This document shows positions 32,640-50,139 of a stretch of 64,000 nt of DNA, piece after piece. The stretch is taken from NCBI RefSeq assembly GCF_030253575.1, contig NC_080567.1, positions 37,663,501 through 37,727,500 on the forward strand. Reading direction: 5' to 3'. Positions within the stretch are counted from its first letter, which is position 1; each line of letters opens with the position of its first letter. Source of the DNA: Rhododendron vialii (taxonomy: Eukaryota > Streptophyta > Magnoliopsida > Ericales > Ericaceae). Made by a program: the position numbers and the translations under genes. The notes under the pieces are model-generated. The model did no database searches. It was not told where the DNA came from and saw nothing but the letters and a program-made list of their open reading frames with translations.

Positions 32640-33226
32640 TCTCTCTCTAGGATCCCGATCTACATCCTCGTGGATGATTCTCCCTCTCTAAAACTCTTCC
32701 CTCTCCCTCTCTCTACATGTACGTCCCTTGCTGCCGCTGCTGGCGATTGCTTATGCGGTAGTGTATCAGTTCGATTTACCGTTTCACTTTACCAGATCTG
32801 AGGTAAATAGTTTTCCTTCATTTTCAAAATCCATTAATCGAATCTAAAGCTGTTATCTTTTCAGATCTGTGGTAATTCACTTCTTTAGGTGCAACTGTAG
32901 CGATTAGTATTTTATCGATTTGTAGTTCGTTTATGTTGTGATCTGGATGGAGCGTTGTTGTTTTGCGGGGAGCTGTGTGGGCTGTAATTTCAAGTGATTG
33001 TTGTTTGACAGAGGTTTGAGATTTTTGTTCTGATTGGCGAAAATGTGATGAATTCACCGCATTAGGTGTTCATGTGGTGATTAAATTGATCAATTCGTAG
33101 TTCGTTTATTTTGGGATCTGGATTGAGCGTTTTGAATGTTGTTGTTTTGCAGAGAATTGTGTGGACTGTGCTTTTTTAAGTGATTGTTGTGTAACTGAGG
33201 TTTGAGATTTGTTGTGATTCGGGAAA
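32640..33226 (+). promoter_or_regulatory. 5' leader / leader intron of the alpha-COP gene with internal duplication
   Basis: CT-rich leader text up to about 32720 is followed by a likely leader-intron donor (CTGAG|GTAAAT near 32802). Two copies of a stretch of about 130 bp lie at about 32921-33052 and 33095-33232; the second copy includes the start codon. The first copy carries ATGTGA (33043-33048), a start directly followed by a stop. A possible acceptor is TTTTGCAG near 33152. The exact leader structure cannot be decided from sequence alone. Confidence 0.5.
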
Positions 33227-36200
33227 ATGTTGACGAAATTTGAGACAAAGAGTAATAGAGTGAAAGGACTGAGTTTCCACAGTAAGAGACCGTGGATCCT
33301 CGCGAGTCTCCATAGTGGTGTGATCCAGCTATGGGATTATCGGATGGGGACTCTCATTGACAGGTTCGACGAGCACGATGGCCCCGTTCGTGGCGTCCAC
33401 TTTCACAAATCTCAGCCACTTTTTGTGTCTGGAGGTATCAAACTCTCCCTCATTAATGTGCACAATCTTTAATTCACTTTCTAATTTGTTATTAATTGTG
33501 CCCACATTACAGGAGGAGATTCAGGTGAATTCCTTCCTTAGTATTTGGAATCATCGGAATGCATTTCTTTAGATGAGTTGTTATTCATCTTGCATAGATC
33601 TATCCACGTACTCTTTGGTCTGTTGTTTCCGTACTCAAATTTCACAATGGATACCTCGAACGTTCATACATAACGCTTGGATTTTAGTGGAGTATAAATG
33701 GAGCCTATGATCCGGACATTCTTAATCTGAGATATTATTAGGTTCCTGTTTTGGGGCATGAATCGTAATTGAATCTGTACAATTAATCGGAGATTCTACG
33801 TAAAGGCTTGCCGTAGTGTCAGTGAATTTAAAGATGTCTAGGACTCTGGCTCTGGCCCACGAAATATGCTATATTGGAGTTATTGGACCTTTTTTTGCAT
33901 CATTTATGCAGTATAGACTGAACTATTCTTTCACCTTTTAGGTAGTTTGACTTTGCCCCCGCCTTTTGGTAGCTGAAATGAGAATGTTGAAATGGATGTG
34001 TGGCAAGACTTTGCGAGATAGAATTAGAAACGAGAACATTTGCAGAATGGAAGGGGTAGTAGCACCAATAGAAGATAAGATGCAAGAAAATAGATCAAGG
34101 CGGTTTGGGGCCTTTGGGCGTGTCTACTGTAGATTGCGGTAGTTTGGAGGGTGATATGGTTACGGTTGAGGGTAACACTAGGGTAAGGGTAGGCCAAAAT
34201 TGATATTAGAGGCCATAATTCAAATGGGTCTAAGTTTTTCGAATATTTTGTAAAACACGATGCCGTTACAGAATTTGATGGAAAATGGATTCATGTAGCA
34301 TATCCCAATTGGGACTTAATTAAGGTCTCTGGTTTGGTTATGTGGAGCAATCTTTTTTCATGTGGTACTTTATCTTCTCGTGTTTTGGACCTTATGCTCT
34401 CTCTTCTTTTTCCTCTAAATTTCTTATCTCAGTTCAAAGTTCTTGGTCAGGTCCTGTCAAAATTTTGTGGGTTTTCATGGTAGGGTAAATCTTTTCAGAA
34501 GTTCTTTTATTTGATTGGAGAACGTTGAACTTTTACGAAGTCTTTAATTTGAAGTTGTGAACCTATATTACATGACTCTAGTAAGTTTCCAACACTGCAT
34601 TTTCGGGCACTTGAGCTTGTGAGGTAGTAATATGGGTTTAGCATGTCTTGTTAGACATGCACCTCTAAGTTAGTATAAGGAGCCAGAGTTCACCTGTATA
34701 CATGTGCATAAGATTGCCACTTTATGCATAACATGCTCTATATTAGCTTGTGGAAATTACTTAGTAATCCTTGTCGAACTTGGGTAAATCCAACACTTCA
34801 GACACGGACTTTCACTTCGACACATTTACCAGGGTGATGGTTACATATAATACACTTGTTGCTTATTTGGAAGATTTTCATGTCTTTTACTACACTGTTT
34901 CTTACAGGTGATGATTACAAGATTAAGGTTTGGAACTACAAGTTGCATAGGTGTCTTTTTACTCTTCTTGGACACCTGGATTACATCCGGACTGTTCAGT
35001 TTCACCACGAGCATCCTTGGATTGTGAGTGCAAGTGATGATCAGACTATCAGAATTTGGAATTGGCAATCACGTTCATGTATTTCTGTTTTGACCGGCCA
35101 CAATCACTATGTGATGTGTGCTTCATTCCACCCTAAGGAAGACCTTGTCGTGTCAGCTTCACTAGATCAGACTGTCCGTGTTTGGGATATTGGTGCCCTG
35201 AAGAAGAAGTCTGCTGCCCCAGTTGATGACATTCTGCGGTTGAGTCAGATGAACACGGATCTGTTTGGCGGGGTGGATGCTGTAGTTAAGTATGTATTGG
35301 AAGGTCATGATCGTGGAGTTAACTGGGCTTCGTTTCACCCAACCTTGCCGTTAATAGTCTCTGGCGCAGATGATCGTCAAGTGAAACTGTGGCGCATGAA
35401 TGGTATGTTGTCAAAGAACTATCTTTAGGCTCTGTTTTCTCTATTCCACAAGGTAGTTATGAGGTTCATTTCTTTGCGGATTTAATGCCTTGGCTGGTCT
35501 TCAAATGTGGTTGTAGTTAATGTGTCAAATTCTTTTGTAAATAGCAGTATTAGAAAGTGTAAAGATAATTCTTCAAACATTCGTCCATTTCAGAGCTTTT
35601 GTTGGGTTTGAATTCATCAGGCTAAGCTGGTTTACAATGAATTCCAATTTACATGGAATTTGAACACTGCCGTTTTTAAATCAATTTATAATTACATAAA
35701 TTGATTACATTTGTTGAGATATGCTATTCTTTCTTTCTTTTTCCAGATACAAAGGCATGGGAAGTGGACACGTTGAGAGGGCACATGAATAATGTGTCAT
35801 GTGTCATGTTTCATGCCAAACAGGACATAATTGTTTCCAACTCCGAGGACAAAAGCATTCGTGTTTGGGATGTGACAAAGCGGACTGGCGTTCAAACTTT
35901 CCGTCGGGAGCACGATCGGTTTTGGATTCTCTCATCTCACCCTGAGATGAATCTTCTGGCTGCCGGCCACGATAGCGGAATGATTGTGTTTAAATTGGAA
36001 AGAGAGAGGCCTGCCTTCTCTATAAGTGGTGACTCTATGTTCTATGCCAAAGATCGCTTTCTTCGTTTTTACGAGTTTTCAAGTCAGAAAGATACCCAAG
36101 TAATTCCAATTCGACGCCCTGGTTCTACAAGCCTAAACCAAGGTCCACGCACTCTGTCATACAGTCCTACAGAAAATGCTGTTCTCATTTGTTCTGATAC

Positions 36201-38697
36201 TGATGGTGGCTCTTATGAGCTCTACATTGTCCCTAAAGACAGTATTAGTCGGGGTGATACCATGCAAGAGGCGAAAAGAGGTATAGGAGGATCAGCTGTA
36301 TTTGTTGCTCGAAATAGGTTCGCTGTGCTTGACAAAAGCAACAACCAAGTTCTAGTCAAGAACCTTAAGAATGAGATTGTTAAGAAAAGCAGTCTTCCTA
36401 TGGCTGCTGATGCAATATTCTATGCGGGAACAGGGAATTTGCTTTGTAGAGCAGAGGATAGAGTTGTTATATTTGACCTTCAGCAGAGAATTGTTCTTGG
36501 TGATCTTCAAACTCCTTTTGTCAAGTACATTGTTTGGTCGAATGATATGGAGAGCGTGGCCTTGCTCAGCAAACATGCTATAGTCATTGCTAGTAAGACA
36601 CTCGTGCACCAGTGCACCCTTCATGAGACCATTCGTGTGAAGAGCGGAGCCTGGGATGACAATGGGGTTTTCATTTATACAACCCTGAATCACATCAAGT
36701 ATTGTCTTCCCAATGGCGATAGTGGAATAATAAAGACCCTTGATGTCCCAATTTACATCACAAAAGTATCAGGCAACAAGATTTTTTGCTTGGATCGGGA
36801 TGGGAAAAACAAGGTTATAGCCATTGATGCAACAGAATATATCTTTAAGCTGTCTTTGATGAAGAAAAAATTTGACCATGTTATGAGCATGATAAGGAAC
36901 TCTCAGCTCTGTGGGCAGGCAATGATTGCTTATTTACAGCAGAAGGGGTTCCCTGAAGTTGCTCTTCATTTTGTGAAAGATGAGAGAACCCGTTTTAATT
37001 TGGCTCTGGAGAGTGGGAACATCCAAATTGCAGTTGCTTCAGCTAAGGAAATCGATGAGAAGGATCACTGGTACAGATTGGGTGTGGAGGCTCTTCGTCA
37101 AGGTAATGCTGGAATTGTTGAGTATTCCTACCAGAGGACAAAGAATTTTGAGAGGTTATCTTTCCTTTATCTCATTACTGGGAATATGGAGAAACTATCC
37201 AAAATGCTCAAAATTGCTGAGGTCAAGAATGATGTCATGGGCCAGTTCCACAATGCCTTGTATCTTGGTGACGTTCGAGAACGTGTTAAGATTTTGGAGA
37301 ATGCTGGGCATTTGCCTCTTGCTTATATCACTGCTTCGGTCCATGGACTACAAGATGTTGCTGAACGTCTAGCAACCGAGTTGGGAGATAATTTACCTAT
37401 GTTGCCAGAGGGTAAAGTACCCTCCCTTCTGACGCCTCCATCCCCCATTTTGTGCAGTGGAGATTGGCCCCTTTTAAGAGTTATGCGAGGCATATTTGAG
37501 GGTGGCCTGGATAATATTGGAAGGGGTGCCACTGATGAAGATGAAGAGGCTGCAGATGCTGATTGGGGCGAAGAATTGGACATGGTTGACGCGAATGGTA
37601 TAGAAAATGGAGACATTGAAGCTGTTTTGGAAGACGGGGAAGTTCCTGAAGAAAATGAAGAGGGTGGATGGGATCTTGAGGATTTGGAGCTTCCTCCTGA
37701 GGCTGATACTCCAAAGGCATCTATCAATGCCCGCTCTGCTGTTTTTGTGGCCCCGACTCCTGGCATGCCCGTAAGCCAAATTTGGATCCAGAGATCTTCT
37801 CTCGCTGCAGAACATGCTGCGGCTGGCAATTTCGATACTGCAATGCGGTTACTGAGTCGGCAATTGGGAATAAAGAACTTTACCCCTTTGAAACCCATGT
37901 TCCTCGATCTTCATACTGGAAGTCACACTTTTGTACGAGCATTTTCATCTGCCCCAGTGTTATCCTTAGCTGTTGAACGCGGATGGAGCGAGTCTTCTAG
38001 CCCTAATGTGAGGGGACCACCGGCGCTTGTGTTCAATTTCTCTCAATTGGAAGAGAAACTAAAATCTGCTTACAAAGCCACAACATCTGGGAAGCTTGCT
38101 GAGGCTCTTAGGCTTTTCACTAGTATCCTCCATACCATTCCTTTGATTGTGGTCGAGTCAAGAAGGGAGGTTGATGAAGTTAAGGAGTTTATTATCATAG
38201 TGAAAGAATATGTTTTGGGTCTGCAAATGGAGCTCAAGAGGAGGGAAATGAAAGACAACCCAGTACGCCAGCAGGAGCTTGCGGCTTATTTCACTCACTG
38301 CAACCTTCAAACGCCTCACTTGAGGCTAGCTCTCCAAAACGCGATGACTGTTTGCTTCAAGGCTAAGAACCTCAGTACCGCTGCAAATTTCGCTAGACGG
38401 CTCCTAGAGACCAATCCTACCAATGACAACCAAGCAAAGACGGCTCGCCAAGTGCTTCAGGCAGCTGAGAAGAACATGAAAGATGTGTCTCAGCTGAATT
38501 ATGATTTCAGAAACCCATTTGTGGTTTGTGGGGCCACATATGTGCCCATTTACCGAGGACAGAAGGATGTTTCCTGCCCATATTGCAGTTCACGGTTCGT
38601 GCTAGGCCTGGAAGGGAAGCTTTGTACTGTTTGTGACCTTGCGGTGGTGGGGGCTGATGCTTCTGGCTTGCTGTGTTCTCCTACTCAGATAAGATGA
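33227..38697 (+). CDS. COPA: coatomer subunit alpha (alpha-COP)
   Basis: Exons 33227-33434, 34908-35402 and 35747-38697 join in phase to 1217 residues, the normal length for plant alpha-COP. It is a subunit of the COPI coat that drives Golgi-to-ER and intra-Golgi vesicle traffic and reads KKxx cargo signals. The N-terminal WD40 propeller covers about residues 1-330 (for example the [12 protein letters not shown] and [13 protein letters not shown] repeats). It is followed by the WD-associated helical region, an acidic linker at about 832-885 ([16 protein letters not shown]) and the COPI C-terminal domain. The protein ends with a Cys-rich CPYC...CTVC segment near 1178. The ATG at 33227 gives the family-typical [14 protein letters not shown] start. 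No frame damage is seen. The large 3' exon is intact, and minus-strand frames over it are shadows. Confidence 0.97.
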
Positions 38698-40440
38698 TCA
38701 CATTAAGGCAGAGGTACGAAATATTGAATCAAGAGTTTAAGGTTCCATCGCGCTGTTTTTGCTCTCCTGGCTCCCCCACTTTTGGCTTGCTCTTTTTGTT
38801 TACCCTCTTTTTTATAGTTGTTCTAATTTTCGTTGTAATAAAATGGAGATTTTTTGGCTGGGGTTATTCTTGTTAGTTGTTGTTCATAGACAAGAATGGA
38901 ATGTGGTCATTGTTAAAGTAGACATTGATTGTAGGTACGAGGGCTTATATGTTGGCATATGAAATTGTTGTTTGGTAAAATTTGCTTATTTCTGTGATGT
39001 TTCCGGGTTTCTGTTGTTGGGTAGTAGTCTAAGAACTTCACTTTAAAGGTTTTTTGGTGATATTTGAATATTTGTTCAAAGAGCAATTTGCTTCAATTGC
39101 CAGTTTTGTTGTATGTTTTGTCTCTTGGCTGTGTTTGGTGGTTTTGACGTGCTGAATTGAATCTTACCTATTTGAAGAAAATGTGATCCAACTAGTTGAG
39201 TCTGCTGTATAAAGAGAGAAACAGTGCCCCAATTCCTCGACTGAACGAACAAACCCACCTGAAGCCATTTGTATTCGTTCTAAATTGTTTACCGTCAGGT
39301 TGAGTCTCAATGTGGGCTTTTTTTTGGGCTAATTTTGATGATTAGAAATGTTAGAACTTGTTGAGAATATAACACATGCCTAACATAAATGTATGTCAAT
39401 GACAAGTAACGACAATGTACGTGGTACGTGGTGGTGTCGTCGGTTAACGAAACATTACACGGATGACACATCTACATCTCCTGCTAATCCTAGCATGTGA
39501 TAGTGGGTGCCAAAACCTTGTCATCGCATTCAGAGGGAAAATTGTGCTTCCTATTATAGCAGCATTTTCATCAGGGGGCATGTCGTTCGGATTCTTCCAA
39601 AAGATCCAGACCAATTTTCCAGGGGAGTTGGGAAAGGAGAGGAGTACTGTACACTATTTTCCTTTCTATATTGTACCACACGTTAACACACATTCGTTCA
39701 ACAAAGCACTCGTCTATTTTTCTAACCTAACAAACACCAGTGGTTGCTATTTTTACTATTTATCCTGATTGGAGTACACTTATTAAAAACACATCTTCAG
39801 CTCTGCCACCACATGCTTAGTGCTAATAGCACCTCGTGCAGTGCCATGTGACACTCCAGCCAGTTGTAGCCATTGAATCATCTTGAACTAAGAATTTGAA
39901 AGAGTTAGGGAAGAATCACTGTGTTTAATCAGAGTGAGATTTTTGCTCAAGATGTTTCGGATCAAATCACAAATGGTGGAAGCAATAATTACTTGTAATC
40001 TCTTTTAACATTGAAATCACATGGTTTGGGCTCTGGATAAGTTCCTATTATTTACAAACACTGATCTACTAAAATTTACTCCATTGGAGCGAAGCTAGAT
40101 CTCGCAATTTTTATTTTTTTTATAATCGTTGGAGCCCACACTAGCCTGCATCTACGGAAAAAGTGAACGAGTCCCAACCCGCTAACAACTACTACTACAA
40201 TAGAATGTGAGTCTATAACCTCCACAATCAACAAATGTGAGCACCTTGCATAGAGAAGGATTCGAACCCAAGACCTCGAGAGAATTGTTGACGCTCTATT
40301 AGTAAAAGAAGCACTTCGTTTGGGGATCAAAGTGGAAACTTTTTGAACTCCAAGGGGAAACGTGTAATTTACAACTTACGCATCACGTTCAGTTCAATCT
40401 CATGTACTAGAACTAGATTCCATTGCCACGTACAGGAAGC
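38698..40440. other. 3' flank of COPA and intergenic DNA
   Basis: The COPA 3' UTR probably runs to about 38840 (AATAAAATGG near 38837 is a polyadenylation-like signal). Beyond it no gene is seen. At about 40075-40330 a GATTCGAACCCAAGACCTCG text looks like the box-B part of a minus-strand tRNA-derived SINE, without clear ends. Confidence 0.5.
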
Positions 40441-40454
40441 CAATGACCACCAAA

Positions 40455-40496
40455 CACGTGGAAGTTTGCATTTGCCACGTAACCTCCGTATAAATA
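40455..40496 (+). promoter_or_regulatory. G-box and TATA box of the 40.6-kb gene
   Basis: A G-box CACGTG at 40455-40460, a related CCACGTAA near 40475 and a TATA box TATAAATA at 40489-40496 lie about 110-150 bp before the ATG. G-boxes bind bZIP and bHLH factors (light, ABA), so light or stress control is possible but unproven. Confidence 0.6.
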
Positions 40497-40553
40497 ACCG
40501 GACGAACTTCTGTTCGGTGATGACGTGAAGCCAACAACTTCATCAAAATCGAA

Positions 40554-40584
<31 letters not shown>
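40554..40584 (+). repeat. (GA)n microsatellite in the 5' leader of the 40.6-kb gene
   Basis: About 15 GA units just upstream of the start codon, a common feature of plant leaders (GAGA-type element). Confidence 0.9.
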
Positions 40585-40589
<5 letters not shown>

Positions 40590-40603
40590 GGGATTCTGAA
40601 AAA

Positions 40604-42226
40604 ATGGAGAAGATATTGGGGATTGTGATTAACAAGAAAGAGAGGACAATGGCGGATGCCTGGATCGTCGAAGACTTGTCTTCGTGGGAGCTTGTCGACC
40701 CGTCCGACGACGACAACGATGAAGACTACTCTTACGACGAACTCGACCTCTACGTGTTTGAATCTCCGTCCTCCTCCGATCTCTCCGCTCAATCTCCGCC
40801 GCCTCCGCACGATCTCGTCGATCACGCCAACGATCGCGAAGATCGTGTGGATTTGGCGAAATGTGTTTCGATTGACGAGAAGTGTGTGTATACAGTTACG
40901 GAGGTAAGACCAACGGTGGCATGCTTTTAATAAATTCATTTTGTCGCGAATATGTATTATTTTTCGTGAAACTCCGAAAAAATTGGTATCATTTGCACTT
41001 CGTAAATTTATAGAACCCATCTTAAAGCTCTCTGTAAATTAGGGTTCACCTAGAAAGTTTGGGCTGAATGAACTTTTAATTGATGTATGGGAGGAGATTG
41101 ACCTGTCTCAAAATCCGTTTTTCCGGGCTCTAAGTCGTTCAATTGGCTTAGACAATCGGGGAACCCAGCCTAAGTATGGTTAGTTTTGCAGTGGCGCACA
41201 TATCATATTCTTGTTATCTAGTAGTTCTACCTAATAGAATTGAGTATATAACCAGTGGAAATCTTGTGTATAACTAATCAGAATAGGCCTCCAATGAAAG
41301 ATCACTAACTCACAAAATATGTAAAAGATCAGCATAGATAGGTTGAGTTGAAATGTTCTTTCCATATTTTTTGAAATCGAACGAAATGTATTTAATTTTG
41401 CATTGGAATATATTTTCATATCCCATTGGACTGTATAAAAATAGGTTATTAGGATGAAAAATACCAAGTCTCCCAAGTAGGGTTTATCATATTGAGGCTG
41501 GCTTTCTGGTGCCTAGGTCCGAGGAAAGAAAGGAAGAACCCCTATTTGATTTATGCAAAACATGATCAAAATATGTTCTTTCTTCTATTCGAGCTTTTAA
41601 GTTTTGATATTTTTTTAAAATGGTTTGGATGTCACCATAAGATCAAATGATTCAGAACGCGTTTAGTGTTCTGGTATGAATTTTTCTCAATAAGTAATCG
41701 TAAGATGCGTATTGTGAATCGGGAACATCTTTACACTGCACATCCTTGTAGGTGCACTCCAAATTTTCTCATACTAGTATTTTTGTTGTTATGCGTAATT
41801 TGAAGCACCAAAATCCAAAAGGGAGTTGTAAAAATATGGGGTGCATAAAATGTTCCCAGACTTTCAAATATCATCTTTGTATCACTAGTTAATTTTTGTT
41901 TGGGTCGAATTCAGGTACCTCCGAATGTAAAATCATGGATCCGTTCCCGTGTATACAAGGACTATGATGATGAAAATGATGATGGTGGTGATGGTGATGA
42001 GGAGGAGGAGGAGAAGTTTGATGATTATGGAGGTGAGTATGATTTGGACGATGAATTGGTGCCGAAGAATGTGATCGATCGATTTGGGAGGCAGAGGATT
42101 CGGAAATTGGGGAAGAGGGCTTTTTCAAAGATGAACAAGGCCAAGAAGTTGCCTTACGCCTACAATCGCCCAGGTTGCGTCTATGGAAAGCACGGGCTGG
42201 GTTTGAAGCACAACCTCATCAACTAG
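40604..42226 (+). CDS. plant-specific protein of unknown function, acidic N-half and basic C-half
   Basis: Exons 40604-40903 and 41915-42226, phase-0 join (GAG|GTAAGA ... TTCAG|GTACCT), encode 203 residues. A second in-frame ATG at 40649 (ACAATGGCGG) would give 188 residues and has the better context. The N-terminal half has a clear acidic/serine stretch (DPSDDDNDEDYSYDELD), and there is another acidic block (DDENDDGGDGDEEEEE) early in exon 2. The C-terminus is basic and looks conserved (RFGRQRIRKLGKRAFSKMNK, then GCVYGKHGLGLKHNL). No named domain is recognised. The basic cluster could be a nuclear or nucleolar signal, which is inference only. Intact splice sites, a promoter and a GA-rich leader support a real gene. 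Confidence 0.8.
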
Positions 42227-43829
42227 TGAGATATTGGGGTAAATTAAAGCTAACCTTGATCGAGTTTCGGTGATTTGATGGTGTGAATAAGTCTGATCTG
42301 GTTTAGGTCTGTATAGCCAAGGGGATTACGTAGTCGTAAAATGGGGTTTTATTTTTAATGTTGATTCTGGAGCTGTCTGAATTTGGATTTGGTTTGTTTA
42401 TAAATTTTATGCTTTCGATTGGAATAGTTGATCTACTAAGGATGATTTTTTGACTTTGGCCGAAGAAACCTGGCTATGCTTTGAGTTTGATTGGGTACCC
42501 CTTCCTTCTTGTCTTGATATACAAAAATGGATGCACAAGAGAATTTCAAAAATTTAGCTTGCAACAAATCTATCTAGATTATGTTGATATTTTTTTATAA
42601 GAGATTATGTTGATATTAATGTCCGTAACTTGATTTTTAGTACACATGTAGTGTTCACCAACCTCTACCAACTGAATAATTCAAGGTGCCCTACAATACA
42701 CTACGGTAACTTCTTGTCCCTTGTAACGAGACTCAGTTCATATGAATAGAGTCTGTTATGATATAAAAAGAGTTGAGCATATTGAGGTGCCCTACAATGC
42801 ACTACGGGAACTTTTTGTCCCTTGTAACGAGACTCTATTCATACGAATAGAGTTCGTTATGGTATGAATAGAGTCCGTTATGAGAAACGATGATTGGAAA
42901 TGCAACTTAGAAACAACGATGATTGGAAATGCACCTTAGACCACACCCTGATGATTCAGTCCCTCAAAATTGATGGTTATAATTAAGGTCTACTGCTCAC
43001 AAGTTCCATTCATTCTTATTTATTTTCTTGTCACCCATAAAGAATACGAAGAATCGAGCTGAGTCGAGTATTGATTATGGGTTCATTGGGTTGGGGGTTA
43101 AGTTGAAAATTTAATGAACTTTAAAAATGGAGTATCAAACTTGGTTTTTAGTAGCCGATTAGGTCCTGAACTATTTTTAAGATAACTAATCGCAACTCAA
43201 ATTCGAACAGCTGAGTCCTGGATGTATATCCAATGATAATAATGGAGTAATGTTAAATTCACCTAAATAATTTTGTAAATTTGGCCCAAATATTTTTTAA
43301 AATTGATCTTGGCTTCAAGAATTTGGAATAATTCCCCTTTGTTATCATTTTTTTAACCCATGGACCATTCGCCAGGAAGTTTATCATGCCAAGATTGCAA
43401 TTTTTAGTGTAAACCAATCGGCTCCAAACAATTTTTATAAACTTGTATTTTAAAGAAATGATTATTTCCAAAATAGTTCTTGGATTATTTATGGAAAGAA
43501 ACACATTTTTGGCCCACTTTTAAGTTTTTTTAAAAGTTGTTTTTGATCTTTTTCAATTGTTTTTGGACTTAAGAAGATAGATCAAGCCCAATAGAGTTCA
43601 TGAGGCCCAAAAGGCCCAACTTTAAATCCCTAAGTCTGACCCAAATGACCGATGTTGCGGCAATAAGTTAAAAAACATTGCGGTCATGAAGTGAAACATT
43701 GCGTCCAACATGTAAATCCTTGCGGTCGTAAATTATGTTCAACTTCTGGCCGCATTGTCCGTCGTTCTGTAAAGACCCACTGCATCCTCCGTCAAACGTA
43801 GTCCTTATCCGTCGGAAACAGCAGAAAAA
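42227..43829. other. intergenic DNA with a local duplication
   Basis: No gene. At about 42683-42920 the text AGGTGCCCTACAAT(A/G)CACTACG and TCCCTTGTAACGAGACTC occurs twice, 110 bp apart, and GAAACGATGATTGGAAATGC twice more. The rest is AT-rich. Confidence 0.65.
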
Positions 43830-47923
<4,094 letters not shown>

Positions 47924-49903
47924 AAGAATGGAAGTAGGAAAAAAGACAGTGGGATGAATAGCGGATCGCTAGTTTGAGCAGCAGATGATAAACGACTTGA
48001 TTCTTTTATCTCACCAATTTAGTTTATATGTACAACTATAATCGTCTTATACGATCATATCGATGCGGTATATTTGCGAATAACTTCTTAATCTGTTCTG
48101 GAGAATACCGGTGGACAATAAAGATTACATTCGCCTTATCGCCATGCTAAATATGCATACAAATTATTGTTTTTTGCCACCAATACAAATAATAATGTGG
48201 GTGTTATTAGATTATTGTAGGGTCGTTCTGTCTGGAGAATGGTAATGATTTTTTTTTATTTAAATTTTTTTTGCCTGTTGCTTATGTAAAAAAAAAAAAA
48301 CCACTGTAGTTAGTAAACAAGCTAACCAAATGGGTCCTACTTAGCCTGCATTGGTTCAAATCTTCGTTACATAATTCTTCAAAATGACACATCCATTCTC
48401 AATCTTCGCAATCATAAATTGTAGTAGATTGGGAGATTTTTGAAAGAAGCTTTCATGCTCTCGCACCGAAAGCACTCTCATTACGTGACTTAGATTGACC
48501 GAAGCCTCAACTCAACAGCAGTCTAATCAAAAAGAAATTTCTTTGATTGGATTTTCAATTTGGCCCGACTTCAGGCTGATGGACCAAGAAACGGAGTTTG
48601 CTACAACCATATTTACTGGAGCATAAGATAGGGATGCCAAGTGAAAAATTGAACTTTAAGAAAAATAAAAAGCTAGAAAAATACATTTTTACGACAAAAT
48701 GCCACCTAGGATAGAGAATGAATTAGAGGTCTTCATTTATTTTAAGTAACCATATTGCTATAATATACTCCTATTTGATGTGTTCTCTTTTTTTTTCTTT
48801 TTTTTTTCTCAAGAATGTTGACAAGAAAAAACGTCAGCTTTAACATGGACCCTTTTAACATAACACATAAGGAATCACAGATACTGTTTAGCTCCAACAG
48901 GGTTTGGCCAAGTGGTCTTCGGTTAAGATCGAGGAGTTTGTCTTCTCCTATGATTTCAAGTTCAATTTTTTTTTGCCAGTAATTTGTGGAATTACCTCAC
49001 TTTCATGTGTAAATAAGTGCAACAATTTTCAAAAAGGCCATAGAGATTAACTCGAGATGTGCACAAGCTGCTCCGGACACATTGATTAAAAAAAGACTGA
49101 TAAAAACAAGGAATGACAACCGAGGGAACCGGAGGATGGTGTTGTGCGGCAACATTCTGTGCACATCTAAGGCGTTCGTTCGGCAATCAAATACTAGTTT
49201 AAATCTCATCTCTACCACACGAGCATGAATAGCACGATACTGTACAACACCTCCTTGGTTTGACATCTGTACCGTTTGGATCCAAATAGGATGTGTTAGT
49301 GATAATGATAATTGAACGGTGGTGATGAATAGCATTTTTGGTATATGTATGCGCATAGAGCAGTGTACTGTGGGGCCGGGGAAGAGAAAACATCAGCCCA
49401 GCCGTCACAAGGTTACAGATATCAATGCACGCATTAAATTGGTGCCGCAGAAGGAATGATGAGGAAATAGGAAGAAATCCAATCTGGACACTGCTGTAAT
49501 CTTTCCGAAAATCCTAGGGGAACGAAGTACCGACAATTTGCAACGGCTGGGCGAGATACACTTTTGGTTCCTCACAAATAATTCGAATCGTTTGTTAATT
49601 TTAAAATAATCTTTTGAATATGTTTGTGAAAAATCAGCTTCATTAGATGTGTGTGAGTGATTGATCTAATCTAATATTTCAAGTTTCATTTAGAATGGAA
49701 ATTGATATTCGCGCTCTATTTTTTACTGATAGCGTTTTAATTTTAATGTGAAGTTACTTGTCACTTCATGCAGATTATTCGTGCGAGACCTAAAAATAGT
49801 CCCCCGCAACCTACTGTACATTTTTCGGTACCCCCCTATATTTGGTACCAATAGTAGGTCTGGTAATCTTTCTTCAAAAAACTATGGGTACACCGAATAT
49901 ATA

Positions 49904-50139
49904 CTCCATCCGTTCATGTTTGTTAGTTCCTTTTGGAAATATGTATCATTTTCAAATATTCATATCTTTCAATAGTAATTTCAAAAAATATGCAATATGA
50001 ATCTTATTTAATAGATTTTATTTAGTTTTATTATTCTATATTTTCAAAATTATAAAAAAAACATTATAAATTGTAAGATAAAATGGTTTAAAAATGGCAC
50101 AAATTTCCAAAATGGACCAACAAAGGTGAACGGAGGGAG
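49904..50139. mobile_element. Stowaway-like MITE
   Basis: 236 bp between TA dinucleotides. Ends CTCCATCCGTTCATGTTTGT and AAAGGTGAACGGAGGGAG are inverted copies, and both continue into TTTTGGAAAT / ATTTCCAAAA. Non-coding. Confidence 0.88.

Noticed and set aside
36352-38258. Several minus-strand and alternative-frame ORFs over the COPA 3' exon
   Set aside because: The + frame is an intact alpha-COP; the others have no family features.
40075-40330. Possible tRNA gene (GATTCGAACCC motif)
   Set aside because: No cloverleaf can be drawn; it fits only a degenerate SINE box B on the minus strand.
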